Shown: positions 9,238 through 18,106 of the stretch, piece after piece | Position numbering within the stretch: the stretch's first letter is position 1 | Layout of the letters: each line of letters starts with the position of its first letter | Source of the DNA: Microvirga arvi | GTDB taxonomy: Bacteria > Pseudomonadota > Alphaproteobacteria > Rhizobiales > Beijerinckiaceae | Assembly (NCBI RefSeq): GCF_016892765.1 | Contig: NZ_JAFEMD010000055.1 | Coordinates: forward strand, 1 to 34,584 | DNA: 34,584 bases | Reading direction: 5' to 3' | Notes under the pieces: model-generated | Databases searched by the model: none | What the model saw: only the letters and a program-made list of their open reading frames with translations | Told to the model about the DNA's origin: nothing | Program-made: the position numbers and the translations under genes

Positions 9238-10482
9238 TCACGAAGTTTGGGATGGCTGAGAAGTCGGCTCGTTGATCATGTTGACTGTAGCGATGCCGGA
9301 TACTTTCAAGCGGCTAATTTCTTCTGCGGACCAACCGAGGACTGTGCGCAAAACCTCTTCCGTATGTTGCCCCAGCCGCGGAGGCGCCACTGGAGACACG
9401 GGGGGCGTGTCGGACAATCGGAGTGGACTACGCACCATCCGAATCTTGCCAAGAAGGGGATCCTCCACACTCACTATCGCATCTCTTGAGTGAGCCTCGG
9501 CCGAGGTAAGAGCCTCGCCCACCGTCCGAACCTCACCAACCGGAATATTGTGCTTTTTCAGATGTTCTAGCCAATAGGACTGGGTCTCGCGTCCAAAAAT
9601 CTCGGCGAGAACCGGCACCAGGATATCTCGATTTGTCGTCCTCCCAAGGTTTGTCCGAAAACGCTCGTCCTCCCACAAGGACAGCACCTGAAGTGCTTCA
9701 CAGCACAGACGCCTGTACTGCTCGTCATTTCCAACTGCCAGCGCAATAAACCGACCATCGCCGCAAAGGAACGTCTGATACGGAACGATGCTTGGATGAG
9801 CGTTGCCGTACCGGCCTGGCTCGACACCTGTATTAAGATAACCAGAAGCCACATTGGCAAGGAATTGAAGGCCGCTGTCCCACAATGCAATGTCAATGGA
9901 CTGTCCCTGACCAGTCTGCGCACGCACATGAAGGGCGGCCAAAATCGCCTGAACGGCGTTCATCCCTGTGACCAAATCGATGAAAGCGACGCCTAGCCGC
10001 ATCGGTGGGCCTTGCGCTTCGCCTGTGATCGCCATGAAGCCGCATTCAGCTTGAAGTACGAAATCGTAACCGGGGCGGTGAGCAAAATCGCTGTCCCGGC
10101 CATATCCTGTGACTGAGCAACAGATTAATCGCGGGTTCGTTTCTCGCAGCTTACGGTGATCAAGTCCGAACTTGGCGGCCGTCGCAGGCAGAAAATTCTC
10201 AACTAAGATGTCGGCGTTTCTTGCGAGCTCATGTACGACAGCTTGGCCCTCAGGCGACCCGAGATCCAAAGCCACGCTTTTCTTGTTGCGGTTCGCGGTA
10301 AGGTAATATGTCGAAACATCCTTCAATGTGGGCGGCACCCAATGCCGGGTGTCATCACCTCGGTTTGGATGCTCAATCTTCCAAACCTCTGCACCGAGAT
10401 CCGCGAGGGTCATCGTACACCACGGGCCTGCAAGGACCCGGGTTAGGTCAAGCACTTTAATACCAGCGAGCGGCGCTTTCAT
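9238..10482 (-). CDS. Class III CoA-transferase (CaiB/BaiF family)
   Basis: A 414-residue protein of normal length for formyl-CoA transferase relatives. It begins APLAGIKVLDLTRVLAGPWCTM, the family N-terminal signature, with ADLGAEVWKIE after it. The catalytic aspartate is probably that of FIDLVTGMNA, the usual D-x-x-T-G context. Members move CoA from one carboxylic acid or acyl-CoA to another. Here it may activate a dicarboxylate produced by the same locus. The start has GGAACGGAG upstream. It is separated from leuD by 292 nt, so it may have its own promoter, though it lies last in the same-strand series. The substrate cannot be read from sequence. Confidence 0.92.
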   Translation of the reverse strand: MKAPLAGIKVLDLTRVLAGPWCTMTLADLGAEVWKIEHPNRGDDTRHWVPPTLKDVSTYYLTANRNKKSVALDLGSPEGQAVVHELARNADILVENFLPATAAKFGLDHRKLRETNPRLICCSVTGYGRDSDFAHRPGYDFVLQAECGFMAITGEAQGPPMRLGVAFIDLVTGMNAVQAILAALHVRAQTGQGQSIDIALWDSGLQFLANVASGYLNTGVEPGRYGNAHPSIVPYQTFLCGDGRFIALAVGNDEQYRRLCCEALQVLSLWEDERFRTNLGRTTNRDILVPVLAEIFGRETQSYWLEHLKKHNIPVGEVRTVGEALTSAEAHSRDAIVSVEDPLLGKIRMVRSPLRLSDTPPVSPVAPPRLGQHTEEVLRTVLGWSAEEISRLKVSGIATVNMINEPTSQPSQTS

Positions 10483-10774
10483 GCTGTATTCACTCCGTTC
10501 CTAAGAAGGTCCGCCGCAATGGCGCCGAACTGTGAGGTGGACGATCGCCGGAGCGAAACCGAAATTGTCACAAGTTAATACGCTCTGTCAGAGACCCTAT
10601 GCCAAGACTCGCCGCACCAAGCTTCTCGTCCGGCGAGTGCACCTTGTCCGCTTTGGTGCAAGTCCTTTGTCACTATGTAGGCGAAAGCATCAATCACACA
10701 TGTCAATTATACTTTGCACCATGCCATTCGCGCACATGTCCCGCACAACAGATGTGCGCCAAAGAAAGGCGTCA
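10483..10774. other. Gap between LeuD-like gene and CoA-transferase
   Basis: No gene is supported here. On the minus strand a TATAAT box lies at about 10706-10711 and a TTGACA at about 10694-10699, but neither has a well-spaced partner. The gap may contain a weak promoter for the CoA-transferase gene. Confidence 0.3.
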
Positions 10775-11419
10775 TTACCCGCGATCTTGACTCTCTGCTG
10801 TTCTTCTCCTGTCGCCCAGCCACGGCATTCGTTCAAAATGCCGCCTCTCGAAAGCTTCAATTTCATCTGTGTGCGTGCGGGTGAGTGCAATGTCGTCGAG
10901 ACCTTCCAGCAGGCACCGCCGCTTCAAGCCATCGATGTGGAATCGATAGGTCTTTCCGCCTGCTTCAAGAATCAGTTTTTCGAGGTCAATTCGGATCGTG
11001 TTGTCGCCCGCATCGGAACTGATGACACCCACGATCTCGGAGACCTCCTCTTCAGGGAGCCGGACAGGGAGGAATCCGTTGATCAGAGCGTTGTTGAAAA
11101 AAATGTCTCCGAACGATGGTGCCACGACGGCTCGAAATCCATAATCAGCGAGCGCGTAGACCGCAGCTTCGCGTGACGACCCAGAGCCGAAGTTCCGACC
11201 CGTTACGAGGATCTGCGCGTCGGCGTAGCGCTCCTGATTCAACACGTGGCCTGGCCGCTCTCTGCCTGCCTCATCGAAGCGAGCATCATAGAACAGGCAA
11301 TCGCCATAGCCTTCTTTGCGCGGCCGGCGCAGGAAGCGGGCGGGAATGATTTGATCAGTGTCGATATTGGCGGCGGGCATCGGGGCCGCTTTCGCCGTGA
11401 CGGTTACAAACTGTCTCAT
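10775..11419 (-). CDS. LeuD-like aconitase-superfamily small subunit
   Basis: 214 residues, the usual size of the 3-isopropylmalate dehydratase small subunit. It has NIDTDQIIPARFL near the N-terminus and the swivelling-domain core GRNFGSGSSREAAVYALADYGF. Leucine-pathway LeuD normally reads NFGCGSSREHA; here Cys is Ser and His is Ala. With LeuC it forms the hydro-lyase that moves or adds water on a substituted malate or maleate. The start follows GAGGA at good spacing and lies 9 nt after the leuC-like stop. I infer a catabolic relative (for example citraconate or dimethylmaleate hydratase-like) rather than the biosynthetic enzyme. A divergent isopropylmalate isomerase cannot be excluded. Confidence 0.88.
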   Translation of the reverse strand: MRQFVTVTAKAAPMPAANIDTDQIIPARFLRRPRKEGYGDCLFYDARFDEAGRERPGHVLNQERYADAQILVTGRNFGSGSSREAAVYALADYGFRAVVAPSFGDIFFNNALINGFLPVRLPEEEVSEIVGVISSDAGDNTIRIDLEKLILEAGGKTYRFHIDGLKRRCLLEGLDDIALTRTHTDEIEAFERRHFERMPWLGDRRRTAESQDRG

Positions 11420-11428
11420 ACGCGGTCC

Positions 11429-12817
11429 TCAGAAAAGGGATCGAACATCGGCAATGTGCCCGCAGAGCGCAGATGCCGCGGCGGATGCCGGACTGGCGAG
11501 ATGGGTACGAGCACCAACGCCCTGGCGGCCGACAAAATTACGATTAGATGTCGACACTGAGCGCTTCTGAAATCCCACTAGATCGCCATTCATACCGACG
11601 CACATCGAGCAGCCAGCACCACGCCATTCGAACCCGGCCTCCGTGAAGATACGATCCAAACCTTCTGCCTCCGCCTGCGCTCGGACGCTCATTGAACCAG
11701 GACTGACAAGCACCGGCACCCGCGCCCTCCCCTTCTTGGCGACCTCGGCGGCAGCCCGGAGATCCTCGATGCGGCCGTTTGTGCACGATCCTATGAAGAC
11801 CTGGTCGATCTGAACGTCCTGAAGCCTTTCACCAGCGGCTAGTCCCATGTAGTCGAGGGCGCGCTGCCATTCGTCTCGGCGCTCCGGGGAGCCAGCACTC
11901 TCTGGATCTGGGATTGTACCATCGACCGGGATCGCTGTTTCGGGAGTTGTGCCCCAGGTGATCATCGGGGCATGCAGTTCCTGGTCGATGGTTATCTCTG
12001 CGTCGAAACGGGCATCCGTGTCAGTCCTGAGGCTGCGCCAATACGCAATGGCCTGTTCTAGCATCTCGCCGGTTGGGGCAAAGGGCCGATCCCGGACGTA
12101 GGCGAATGTCGTCTCGTCCGGGGCGACGAGACCAGCTCGGGCGCCTGCCTCAATTGACATGTTGCAGACTGTCAACCGCTCTTCGATCGACATTGCCTCA
12201 ATTACCGGCCCCGCATACTCGATCACATGGCCGGTGGCACCGCCCGTACCAATCTTGGCGATGATAGCAAGTATCACATCTTTCGCGAAAACCCCGGGGG
12301 CGAGCCGGCCGTTGACCGAGACGCGCATTGCCTTTGGCGTCCGCTGCCAAATCGCCTGGGTTGCGAGTACATGTGCGACTTCGCTGGCGCCGATCCCAAA
12401 CGCTAGCGCGCCAAGGGCGCCATGTGTGGATGTATGACTGTCGCCGCAGACGAGGACCATCCCGGGCAACGTCAGACCGAGTTCGGGACCGATGACATGG
12501 ACGATGCCCTGACGGCGGGTACCGAGCCCCCAGGCCTCAATGCCGAACCGGCTCATGTTCGCATCGAACGTCTCAACCATCTTGCGCTGGTCGACTGCAA
12601 GAGAATCGAGCCCCCCCTGGGTCGGAACGTAGTGGTCAGCTGTGCCGAAGGTCTGATGGCGCCGTGCCACCCCCAGCTGATTGTCATCGAGTTTGTCAAT
12701 TGCCGTCCGTGACCCCTCATGGACCAAATGACGATCAACATAGAGAAGGGAGTCGCCGTCTTCGGTCCTGAGGATCTCGTGGCTTGACCAAACCTTCTCG
12801 AACAGCGTCTGCGACAT
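11429..12817 (-). CDS. LeuC-like aconitase-superfamily large subunit
   Basis: 462 residues from the chosen ATG at 12817, which has GGAGGTCTCC just upstream. The frame is open for another 82 codons, but that extension has no family similarity. The iron-sulphur cysteines are present: FIGSCTNGR and GAGCSMCVGMNGD. The start is typical (SQTLFEKVW, LLYVDRHLVHE). Usual LeuC reads HEVTSPQAF and ATxDHNVPT; here it reads HEGSRTAID and GTADHYVPT, and the last motif is GMNGD instead of AMNPD. These changes near substrate-binding parts suggest another hydroxy-diacid substrate. It is coupled to the small subunit directly downstream. Confidence 0.9.
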   Translation of the reverse strand: MSQTLFEKVWSSHEILRTEDGDSLLYVDRHLVHEGSRTAIDKLDDNQLGVARRHQTFGTADHYVPTQGGLDSLAVDQRKMVETFDANMSRFGIEAWGLGTRRQGIVHVIGPELGLTLPGMVLVCGDSHTSTHGALGALAFGIGASEVAHVLATQAIWQRTPKAMRVSVNGRLAPGVFAKDVILAIIAKIGTGGATGHVIEYAGPVIEAMSIEERLTVCNMSIEAGARAGLVAPDETTFAYVRDRPFAPTGEMLEQAIAYWRSLRTDTDARFDAEITIDQELHAPMITWGTTPETAIPVDGTIPDPESAGSPERRDEWQRALDYMGLAAGERLQDVQIDQVFIGSCTNGRIEDLRAAAEVAKKGRARVPVLVSPGSMSVRAQAEAEGLDRIFTEAGFEWRGAGCSMCVGMNGDLVGFQKRSVSTSNRNFVGRQGVGARTHLASPASAAASALCGHIADVRSLF

Positions 12818-13007
12818 GGAGACCTCCGAACTTAACAGCGGTTGTGACAGCGCACGCCCGCCATCGGCCTTGGTGAGCGGATTGGCACAGGCCAGCTCAC
12901 ATGGGCCTGCCGGAACAGGTGCCTCGCCACACACCAACCGAGACTGTGCCCTTGGTCTGACGCACCCAGAATGGCGATCAGCCGTGATGAAGGTGCCTCG
13001 CGCGAGC

Positions 13008-13928
13008 TCACGGTTGTGACCGGACGGCTTGCAGGATTGCACCCGGCTTAGCTGACCAGACACCCTCGTGTTTCATGATCGCAGAGAGCGCTTCCTGAAT
13101 TGGCTTCACACGATAGGGCTGGCCGCTGATCGAGGCATGGAGTGTTAAAGCCAGAACACGACAACTCTCTTTTGTTGCCTCTGCGTTCAAGGCGTGAAAC
13201 CTATCCAGGATCTGCTCTGCGAACTCTACTGCTGTCTGATGCCATAGGCCCATGCAGTAGACGTCGCTCAACTCGAACGGATAGGGCAGGCTGACAAGAC
13301 CCGATGCCGGACCCGTGAACGGGTAAGGCATATCGTCATTGGACCAATCGCAGCAATATTCAAGGCCAGCCTCAGCGAGCAGCTTCAGTGTATGGTCCGA
13401 CTGCGATTGCCCAGGTGACAACCAGCCAGTCGGGTTCGCGCCGGCTCGGCGCAACATCTCCAGCGATCGGCGAATCCACTCGCGTTCGTCTTCCTCCGAG
13501 GTCGCGTTCGTGTGGAGATGCGCCATATCGAGACCATGCGCAATGACCTCGTATCCACGAGCTATGATATCCTGGATCAAGAACGGTGTCGATTGCGCAA
13601 GGGCTGCATTCATGGCCACTGACGTCTTGATGCCAAGATTGTCCAGCATGCGAAACAGACGGTAGCAACCGACCCGATTGCCGTAGTCGCGCAGTGTGTA
13701 ATTCCAATAATCAGGGTACGGACGCTCCAAACCCAGCGGAACTGAGAATGGTGTTTTTTCAGTATCGAGTGGGAATTGCTCGAGTACTACGTTAACCCAG
13801 AGCGCAACCCGCGCTCCGTCCGGCCACGTGATCTTCGGGCGCTGCGACCATGTCGACCACTCGTAGAAGTCGTGATCCATACCGTAGCCACGGCGGAGAT
13901 AAACGAGATACTCATCCGGCAGGGGCAT
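13008..13928 (-). CDS. Polysaccharide-deacetylase-family hydrolase (PuuE/imidase type), copy 1
   Basis: A 306-residue protein with a NodB-type barrel: ITWPDGARVALWVNVVLEQ at the N-terminus, then NYTLRDYGNRVG, a VIAHGLDMAHLHTN segment, and GWLSPGQSQSDHTLKLLAE. This PuuE/cyclic-imidase branch acts on C-N bonds of rings and amides rather than on sugars; relatives include allantoinase PuuE and cyclic imide hydrolase. No signal peptide is visible, so it is cytoplasmic. Its first 17 nt overlap the end of the sister gene, showing coupling. It is about the same length as the sister protein but well diverged. The substrate is inferred from context. Confidence 0.85.
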   Translation of the reverse strand: MPLPDEYLVYLRRGYGMDHDFYEWSTWSQRPKITWPDGARVALWVNVVLEQFPLDTEKTPFSVPLGLERPYPDYWNYTLRDYGNRVGCYRLFRMLDNLGIKTSVAMNAALAQSTPFLIQDIIARGYEVIAHGLDMAHLHTNATSEEDEREWIRRSLEMLRRAGANPTGWLSPGQSQSDHTLKLLAEAGLEYCCDWSNDDMPYPFTGPASGLVSLPYPFELSDVYCMGLWHQTAVEFAEQILDRFHALNAEATKESCRVLALTLHASISGQPYRVKPIQEALSAIMKHEGVWSAKPGAILQAVRSQP

Positions 13929-14853
13929 GGCTTGTCCTCAGAATCTTCGCGTGGGCAACAGCATCGTCATAGTAGTGATCGCGGTACCAGTGGGCGATCT
14001 CTCGACCCGTCGTTAGCCAAACCTTGTCATGGCTTTTAATATAGTCGAGGGCCTCAAGAAGCGGCTCCAGGCGGTGGGGCTGGCCGATAAGGTATGGATG
14101 CAGCGGAACGCACATGACCATGCCGCTCTCCTCACCTTCCGCGTAGAGCTGGTCAAACTGTGCCTTGATCATACGGCCGTATTCACGTGGGGTTTTCATG
14201 GCTCGCGTATAAGCGATCACGTCATTCATTTCGAGTGAATAGGGAATACTGCACAGGCGCCCCGTCTCAGTCCTCACCGGCATTGGCTGGTCGTCGTGGA
14301 ACAAGTCGCATGTATAGGTAACACCGTTCTCTGCGAGCAAATCCATCGTCCAGGGATTGTTAGACACAGAGGGGGAGAGCCATCCGTCAACCTTCTGCCC
14401 GCTCGCCTGATAGATGGTGTCAATCACATCCCGGATGAAGATCTGCTCCTGCTCTATCGACATGTTGAGGACGAAGCGAGTGTTATAGATACCGTGCGAG
14501 AACAACTCCCAATCGAGTTCGACGCATCGTCGTATAATCTCGGGGTGGTGATCACATACTGCGACGTTGAGCGATACCGAGCCACGTACGCCCAACTCCT
14601 TCATGGCATCAATCATACGCCATACACCGGCACGGTTTCCGTAATCACGCCAGGAATAGTTGAGTACGTCCGGATTTGGCCGCACCCAGGCATTCTTGCT
14701 CATGTTCGGCGGCGGATGTAGCTCGTAGAACTCAATGTTTGGAGCCACCCAAAAGGCGACGTGGGCACCATTGGGCCAACGGATTGCAGGGCGTGAAGTT
14801 AGAGGCAGATAGTCGTAGAGCCCCGGCTCGGAGCGTTTCATCTGTTCACTCAT
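13912..14853 (-). CDS. Polysaccharide-deacetylase-family hydrolase (PuuE/imidase type), copy 2
   Basis: 313 residues with the same architecture as its neighbour: RWPNGAHVAFWVAPNIE, NYSWRDYGNRAGVWR, LFSHGIYNTR and GWLSPSVSNNPWTMDLLAE, ending with HPYLIGQPHR. The family hydrolyses amide or imide bonds. The ATG overlaps the stop of the amidohydrolase gene upstream by 4 nt (ATGA), so the three hydrolases are translated together. Two diverged copies side by side suggest either two related substrates or a two-subunit enzyme. Confidence 0.85.
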   Translation of the reverse strand: MSEQMKRSEPGLYDYLPLTSRPAIRWPNGAHVAFWVAPNIEFYELHPPPNMSKNAWVRPNPDVLNYSWRDYGNRAGVWRMIDAMKELGVRGSVSLNVAVCDHHPEIIRRCVELDWELFSHGIYNTRFVLNMSIEQEQIFIRDVIDTIYQASGQKVDGWLSPSVSNNPWTMDLLAENGVTYTCDLFHDDQPMPVRTETGRLCSIPYSLEMNDVIAYTRAMKTPREYGRMIKAQFDQLYAEGEESGMVMCVPLHPYLIGQPHRLEPLLEALDYIKSHDKVWLTTGREIAHWYRDHYYDDAVAHAKILRTSHAPAG

Positions 14854-15527
14854 TGCTCAGCCCCATTGCAGGTTTCGAGCCACACCCGGACCTTCTCGAA
14901 GGAGACCACGTCAGCATACTTCAGCGCCATGTCATACAGATTCGCGTAGTGAGGACTCTCGTGCTTGTCTGATACGCATTCCTCGGGAACGACGACGCGG
15001 TATCCATGCGAAAGTGCGTCGACGACCGTCGCGCGGACGCAGCCCGATGTCGAACCGCCAGTGACGATGACCGTATCAGCCTGATGCCAGGTGAGATATG
15101 AGCCTACGGGAGACTCGTGGAAGGCAGACGCCATGCGCTTGTTGACGATGAAGTCGCGTTCCCGGTCGATTTGCAGCCGAGCATCAAGCGTCGCCCTGTC
15201 GGAGCCCTCGCGGATGTTCTGCAGGCTGTCGGGTGTGTTGGTGCGAATCCCCCAGGCGCAGGCATCAGCCCCGCTCGGGGAAAATGCCACATAAGTCCAG
15301 ATGACGGGCATTCTGAGGTCGCGCACCATGCTCGACAGTACGTTGACATACTCGCATTGGCGCGGGTTGGTCTCATAGGCAGTGACGTATGTGTCGACCC
15401 GTGTGTAGGCATTTTGCAGGTCAACGTTGATAATGGCTGGCCTCTTGCCAAACCCGAACGGGGGCCGGGGCGGCTTTGCCTTGAGGGCCTCATAAAGCTG
15501 CCGCGCCGTTTGATCTGAGCGCTCCAT
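14850..15527 (-). CDS. Isochorismatase-family cysteine amidohydrolase
   Basis: 225 residues with the cysteine hydrolase triad: Asp in INVDLQNAYT, Lys in VNKRMASAFHES, and Cys in GGSTSGCVRATVVDAL. The GSTSGCVRAT form resembles N-carbamoylsarcosine amidase and maleamate amidohydrolase (NicF) rather than nicotinamidase. The expected reaction is release of ammonia (and CO2 if carbamoyl) from a linear amide. With the imidase-like genes directly downstream, half-amide hydrolysis after ring opening is the natural reading. It is the first gene after the transporter genes, following a 142-nt gap with a hairpin. Confidence 0.88.
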   Translation of the reverse strand: MERSDQTARQLYEALKAKPPRPPFGFGKRPAIINVDLQNAYTRVDTYVTAYETNPRQCEYVNVLSSMVRDLRMPVIWTYVAFSPSGADACAWGIRTNTPDSLQNIREGSDRATLDARLQIDRERDFIVNKRMASAFHESPVGSYLTWHQADTVIVTGGSTSGCVRATVVDALSHGYRVVVPEECVSDKHESPHYANLYDMALKYADVVSFEKVRVWLETCNGAEQ

Positions 15528-15560
15528 CTGCGTTCTCTCCCTTATTCTAACCTCTCTGCG

Positions 15561-15601
15561 CGGGGCAAAAGCCCCGACGCCAAAGGATTTGCCCCTTTTT
15601 T
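15561..15601 (+). terminator. Hairpin with T-run between livF and the amidase gene
   Basis: CGGGGC (15561-15566) pairs with GCCCCG (15571-15576) around AAAA. Alternatively GGGGCAAA (15562-15569) pairs with TTTGCCCC (15588-15595), followed by six T. The T-run faces the plus direction, although the genes here run on the minus strand. On the minus strand the hairpin could attenuate transcription from livF into the hydrolase genes. Confidence 0.5.
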
Positions 15602-15669
15602 ACGACCACTGAAGGTTCGATCGGTATCAGTAGCCGATCAGCCAGAGCAGCGTCTTGGCGTCGGTGCGC

Positions 15670-16386
15670 CTACATGCCGAGATAGGCCTTGCGGACATCG
15701 GCGCTGTCCAGGAGCTCTTTAGCCGTACCCGAAATCGCATTTCGACCGTTCTCAAGAACGTAGGCCCGATCAGCGATCTCCAGCGACTGGGCCAAGTTCT
15801 GTTCCACCAGCAGTATTGTTAGTCCGTCCTTTCGCAATCGGCTGAACAACTCGAACATTTCAGCGACTAGAAGTGGCGACAGCCCAAGTGATGGTTCGTC
15901 GAACATGATCATCTTAGGCTCGCTCATCAGACCCCGCCCGATCGCTAGCATCTGCTGCTCACCGCCGGATAGCGTTCCCGCCAACTGCTCGTGACGCAGC
16001 TTCAGTTTCGGGAAGTATCTGTACACACGCTCGATATTGGCAACGATGTTCTTGCCACCGCGCCGGTAGGCGCCGAGGGTCAGGTTCTCCTGCACAGAAA
16101 GGTTTGGAAAGATGCGGCGGCCTTCCGGGACCTGAATCAAGCCCCGACCAACAATCGCGTCGGCCTTCTCCTGGGTGATATCCTCACCGTCAAAGAGCAC
16201 CCGTCCAGCGTTCGGGCGGTACATGCCGACAACATGATTAATTAACGTTGACTTACCGACACCGTTGCTCCCGAGGACCGCCACAATTTCTCCCGGGAAC
16301 ACGTTGAGCGAGACATTGAACAGAACCGGGAGCATGGCATAACCAGCCTCCAGACCGACTACGCTCAGTATCGCCTCCTTGCTCAT
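15670..16386 (-). CDS. livF: ABC transporter ATP-binding protein, LivF type
   Basis: 238 residues: Walker A GSNGVGKST, signature LSGGEQQMLAIGR, Walker B MIMFDEPSLGLSPL, and the LivF-typical EGRRIFPNLSVQENL. It powers a branched-chain-amino-acid-type (HAAT) importer on the inner face of the membrane. The ATG overlaps the livG stop by 4 nt. The symbol denotes family position; the cargo is probably the amide or imide degraded by the adjacent genes rather than leucine. Confidence 0.92.
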   Translation of the reverse strand: MSKEAILSVVGLEAGYAMLPVLFNVSLNVFPGEIVAVLGSNGVGKSTLINHVVGMYRPNAGRVLFDGEDITQEKADAIVGRGLIQVPEGRRIFPNLSVQENLTLGAYRRGGKNIVANIERVYRYFPKLKLRHEQLAGTLSGGEQQMLAIGRGLMSEPKMIMFDEPSLGLSPLLVAEMFELFSRLRKDGLTILLVEQNLAQSLEIADRAYVLENGRNAISGTAKELLDSADVRKAYLGM

Positions 16387-17132
16387 GACGCGTTCCTGCT
16401 TGCAAAACTCTGCGCTCGGGTAGCCGCGCCGGGTCCAAGATAGGCCTCGATCACTGCCGGCTCCCGAACAACCTCTTGCGGGGTCCCCTCGGCAATGAGG
16501 TGGCCTTCATTAAGAACGTAGGCGCGGTCCGAAAGACGCATCACGGCCTGCATGACATGCTCGATAAGGAGGATCGTTACGCCCGTATCGCGGATACCAA
16601 AGATGATTGGCACGATCTCATCGATCTCGGTCGGCGTTAGACCGGCCATGACCTCGTCAAGCAGCAGGAGACGTGGGCTGGTCGCCAGGGCACGGGCCAC
16701 CTCAAGTCGCTTGCGCCCGGCGACGGTTAGTCCAGCAGCGATTTTCTCAAGCTGCCCTCCGAGACCCACCTGACGTCCTATCGCAGCGGCATGAGCCAGA
16801 GCGTCCTGCCGCCGCGGAAAACGGGCATATGCGCCGACCGCAATGTTATCGAGCACTGACAATTTTCCGAACGGCTTGACGATCTGGAAAGTCCGAACCA
16901 TTCCGAGATCGCAGATCTGGTGCGGCTTCATGCCAGTGATGTCGCGACCGCCGAAGGTGACACTGCCGGCGTCTGGCTTCAGGAAGCCCGCCACAGTCGC
17001 GAAAAGCGTCGTCTTGCCTGCTCCGTTGGGCCCGATGAGTGCAGTAATGTCGCCCGCGTTTGCGCTGATGCTGGCGTCACGCACCGCCACGAGGCCCCCG
17101 AACCGCTTAGTTAATCCCTGAGTGGTCAGCAT
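16383..17132 (-). CDS. livG: ABC transporter ATP-binding protein, LivG type
   Basis: 249 residues: Walker A GPNGAGKTT, the LivG-type VRTFQIVKPFGKLSVLDN, and Walker B LLLLDEVMAGLTP. The usual signature LSGGQ is replaced by LTVAGRKRLEVARAL, a change common in this subfamily. It pairs with LivF as the second ATPase of the importer. It starts 4 nt after the livM stop. Confidence 0.92.
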   Translation of the reverse strand: MLTTQGLTKRFGGLVAVRDASISANAGDITALIGPNGAGKTTLFATVAGFLKPDAGSVTFGGRDITGMKPHQICDLGMVRTFQIVKPFGKLSVLDNIAVGAYARFPRRQDALAHAAAIGRQVGLGGQLEKIAAGLTVAGRKRLEVARALATSPRLLLLDEVMAGLTPTEIDEIVPIIFGIRDTGVTILLIEHVMQAVMRLSDRAYVLNEGHLIAEGTPQEVVREPAVIEAYLGPGAATRAQSFASRNAS

Positions 17133-17136
17133 CGGT

Positions 17137-18096
17137 TCATCCTGTAGCGGCCGTAGGCCGACGGCGCATGAGCGCCCATGGGCGCCTCAAGCCACCGATC
17201 AGACCATCTGGCATATAGCGGACGATCAGGATCACCATGATGCCATAGAGGATCAGATTGAATCCGGGCACTCCACCGGTCAGGGACTGGCCGAGCTCGG
17301 CGGCAACCCGAAGCACAACCGCACCGACAATCGGGCCGAACAGCGTTCCTGCGCCTCCGATGATTGGCGCCAGCAGCATTTCGATAGAGACCGCGGCCCC
17401 AAAGGCAATGTGTGGGTCGGTATAGAAATAGTACTGGCCGTAGAAGCACCCTCCAACGCCGGCGACGGCACTGGAGATGAGGATCGCAATCATCTTATAT
17501 CGGAAAACATCGACGCCTAGGGCAGAGGCCGCCTCCTCATCCTCCCGGATCGCTGCGAACCGCGCGCCGAGGCGCGAATTCTGAATCGCGAGCACTAGGA
17601 GATGCACGAGAACGAAAAGAACAAGAATGAAATAGAAGTAGCCGGACTTTGAGAACTGCAGATGCTCAATCCCAAGGCGCGTGGGCAAGTATTTACCTGA
17701 ACCGGCACCAGTGAAGCTGACAACGCTCGCCGTCATCCGCAGGATCTCCGCGAAGGCCAAGGTCACCAGGGCAAAATAGCTGCCGCGCAGCCCATAACGA
17801 AAGCTGACAAAGCCGACGAATAGCCCCGCAACAGCTCCAGCAACGGCCGCACTGACGAGCGCGAGCGGAGCCGGCCAGCCGAAATCGACCTGCAAGATTA
17901 GGCTTGAATAGAGGCCAACCCCGAAGAATGCGGCGTGGCCGAAGGAGAACTGCCCGCACAAACCGCCGAGAATGTTCCAGGACTGTGCGAGGTACGCCGA
18001 GAAGAGCACACCGATAAAGAGGCCAAGGAGGTGGTTTGACTGGACAAATAGCGGCACTGCCGCGAGCAGCAATGCAAGGGTGGTGATCCGAACCAT
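17137..18096 (-). CDS. livM: ABC transporter permease, LivM type
   Basis: 319 residues and mostly hydrophobic, with about eight to ten membrane segments. It contains the family run AYLAQSWNILGGLCGQFSFG (the GGxxGQxSxGHA motif) and the cytoplasmic coupling segment RLGARFAAIREDEEAASALG. It forms the membrane channel with LivH. It ends 4 nt before livG and starts 10 nt after livH. Confidence 0.92.
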   Translation of the reverse strand: MVRITTLALLLAAVPLFVQSNHLLGLFIGVLFSAYLAQSWNILGGLCGQFSFGHAAFFGVGLYSSLILQVDFGWPAPLALVSAAVAGAVAGLFVGFVSFRYGLRGSYFALVTLAFAEILRMTASVVSFTGAGSGKYLPTRLGIEHLQFSKSGYFYFILVLFVLVHLLVLAIQNSRLGARFAAIREDEEAASALGVDVFRYKMIAILISSAVAGVGGCFYGQYYFYTDPHIAFGAAVSIEMLLAPIIGGAGTLFGPIVGAVVLRVAAELGQSLTGGVPGFNLILYGIMVILIVRYMPDGLIGGLRRPWALMRRRPTAATG

Positions 18097-18106
18097 CTGC
18101 CCTCCC

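Noticed and set aside
12818..13063. N-terminal extension of the LeuC-like frame
   Set aside because: The extension has no LeuC similarity, while an ATG with a good Shine-Dalgarno lies at 12817.
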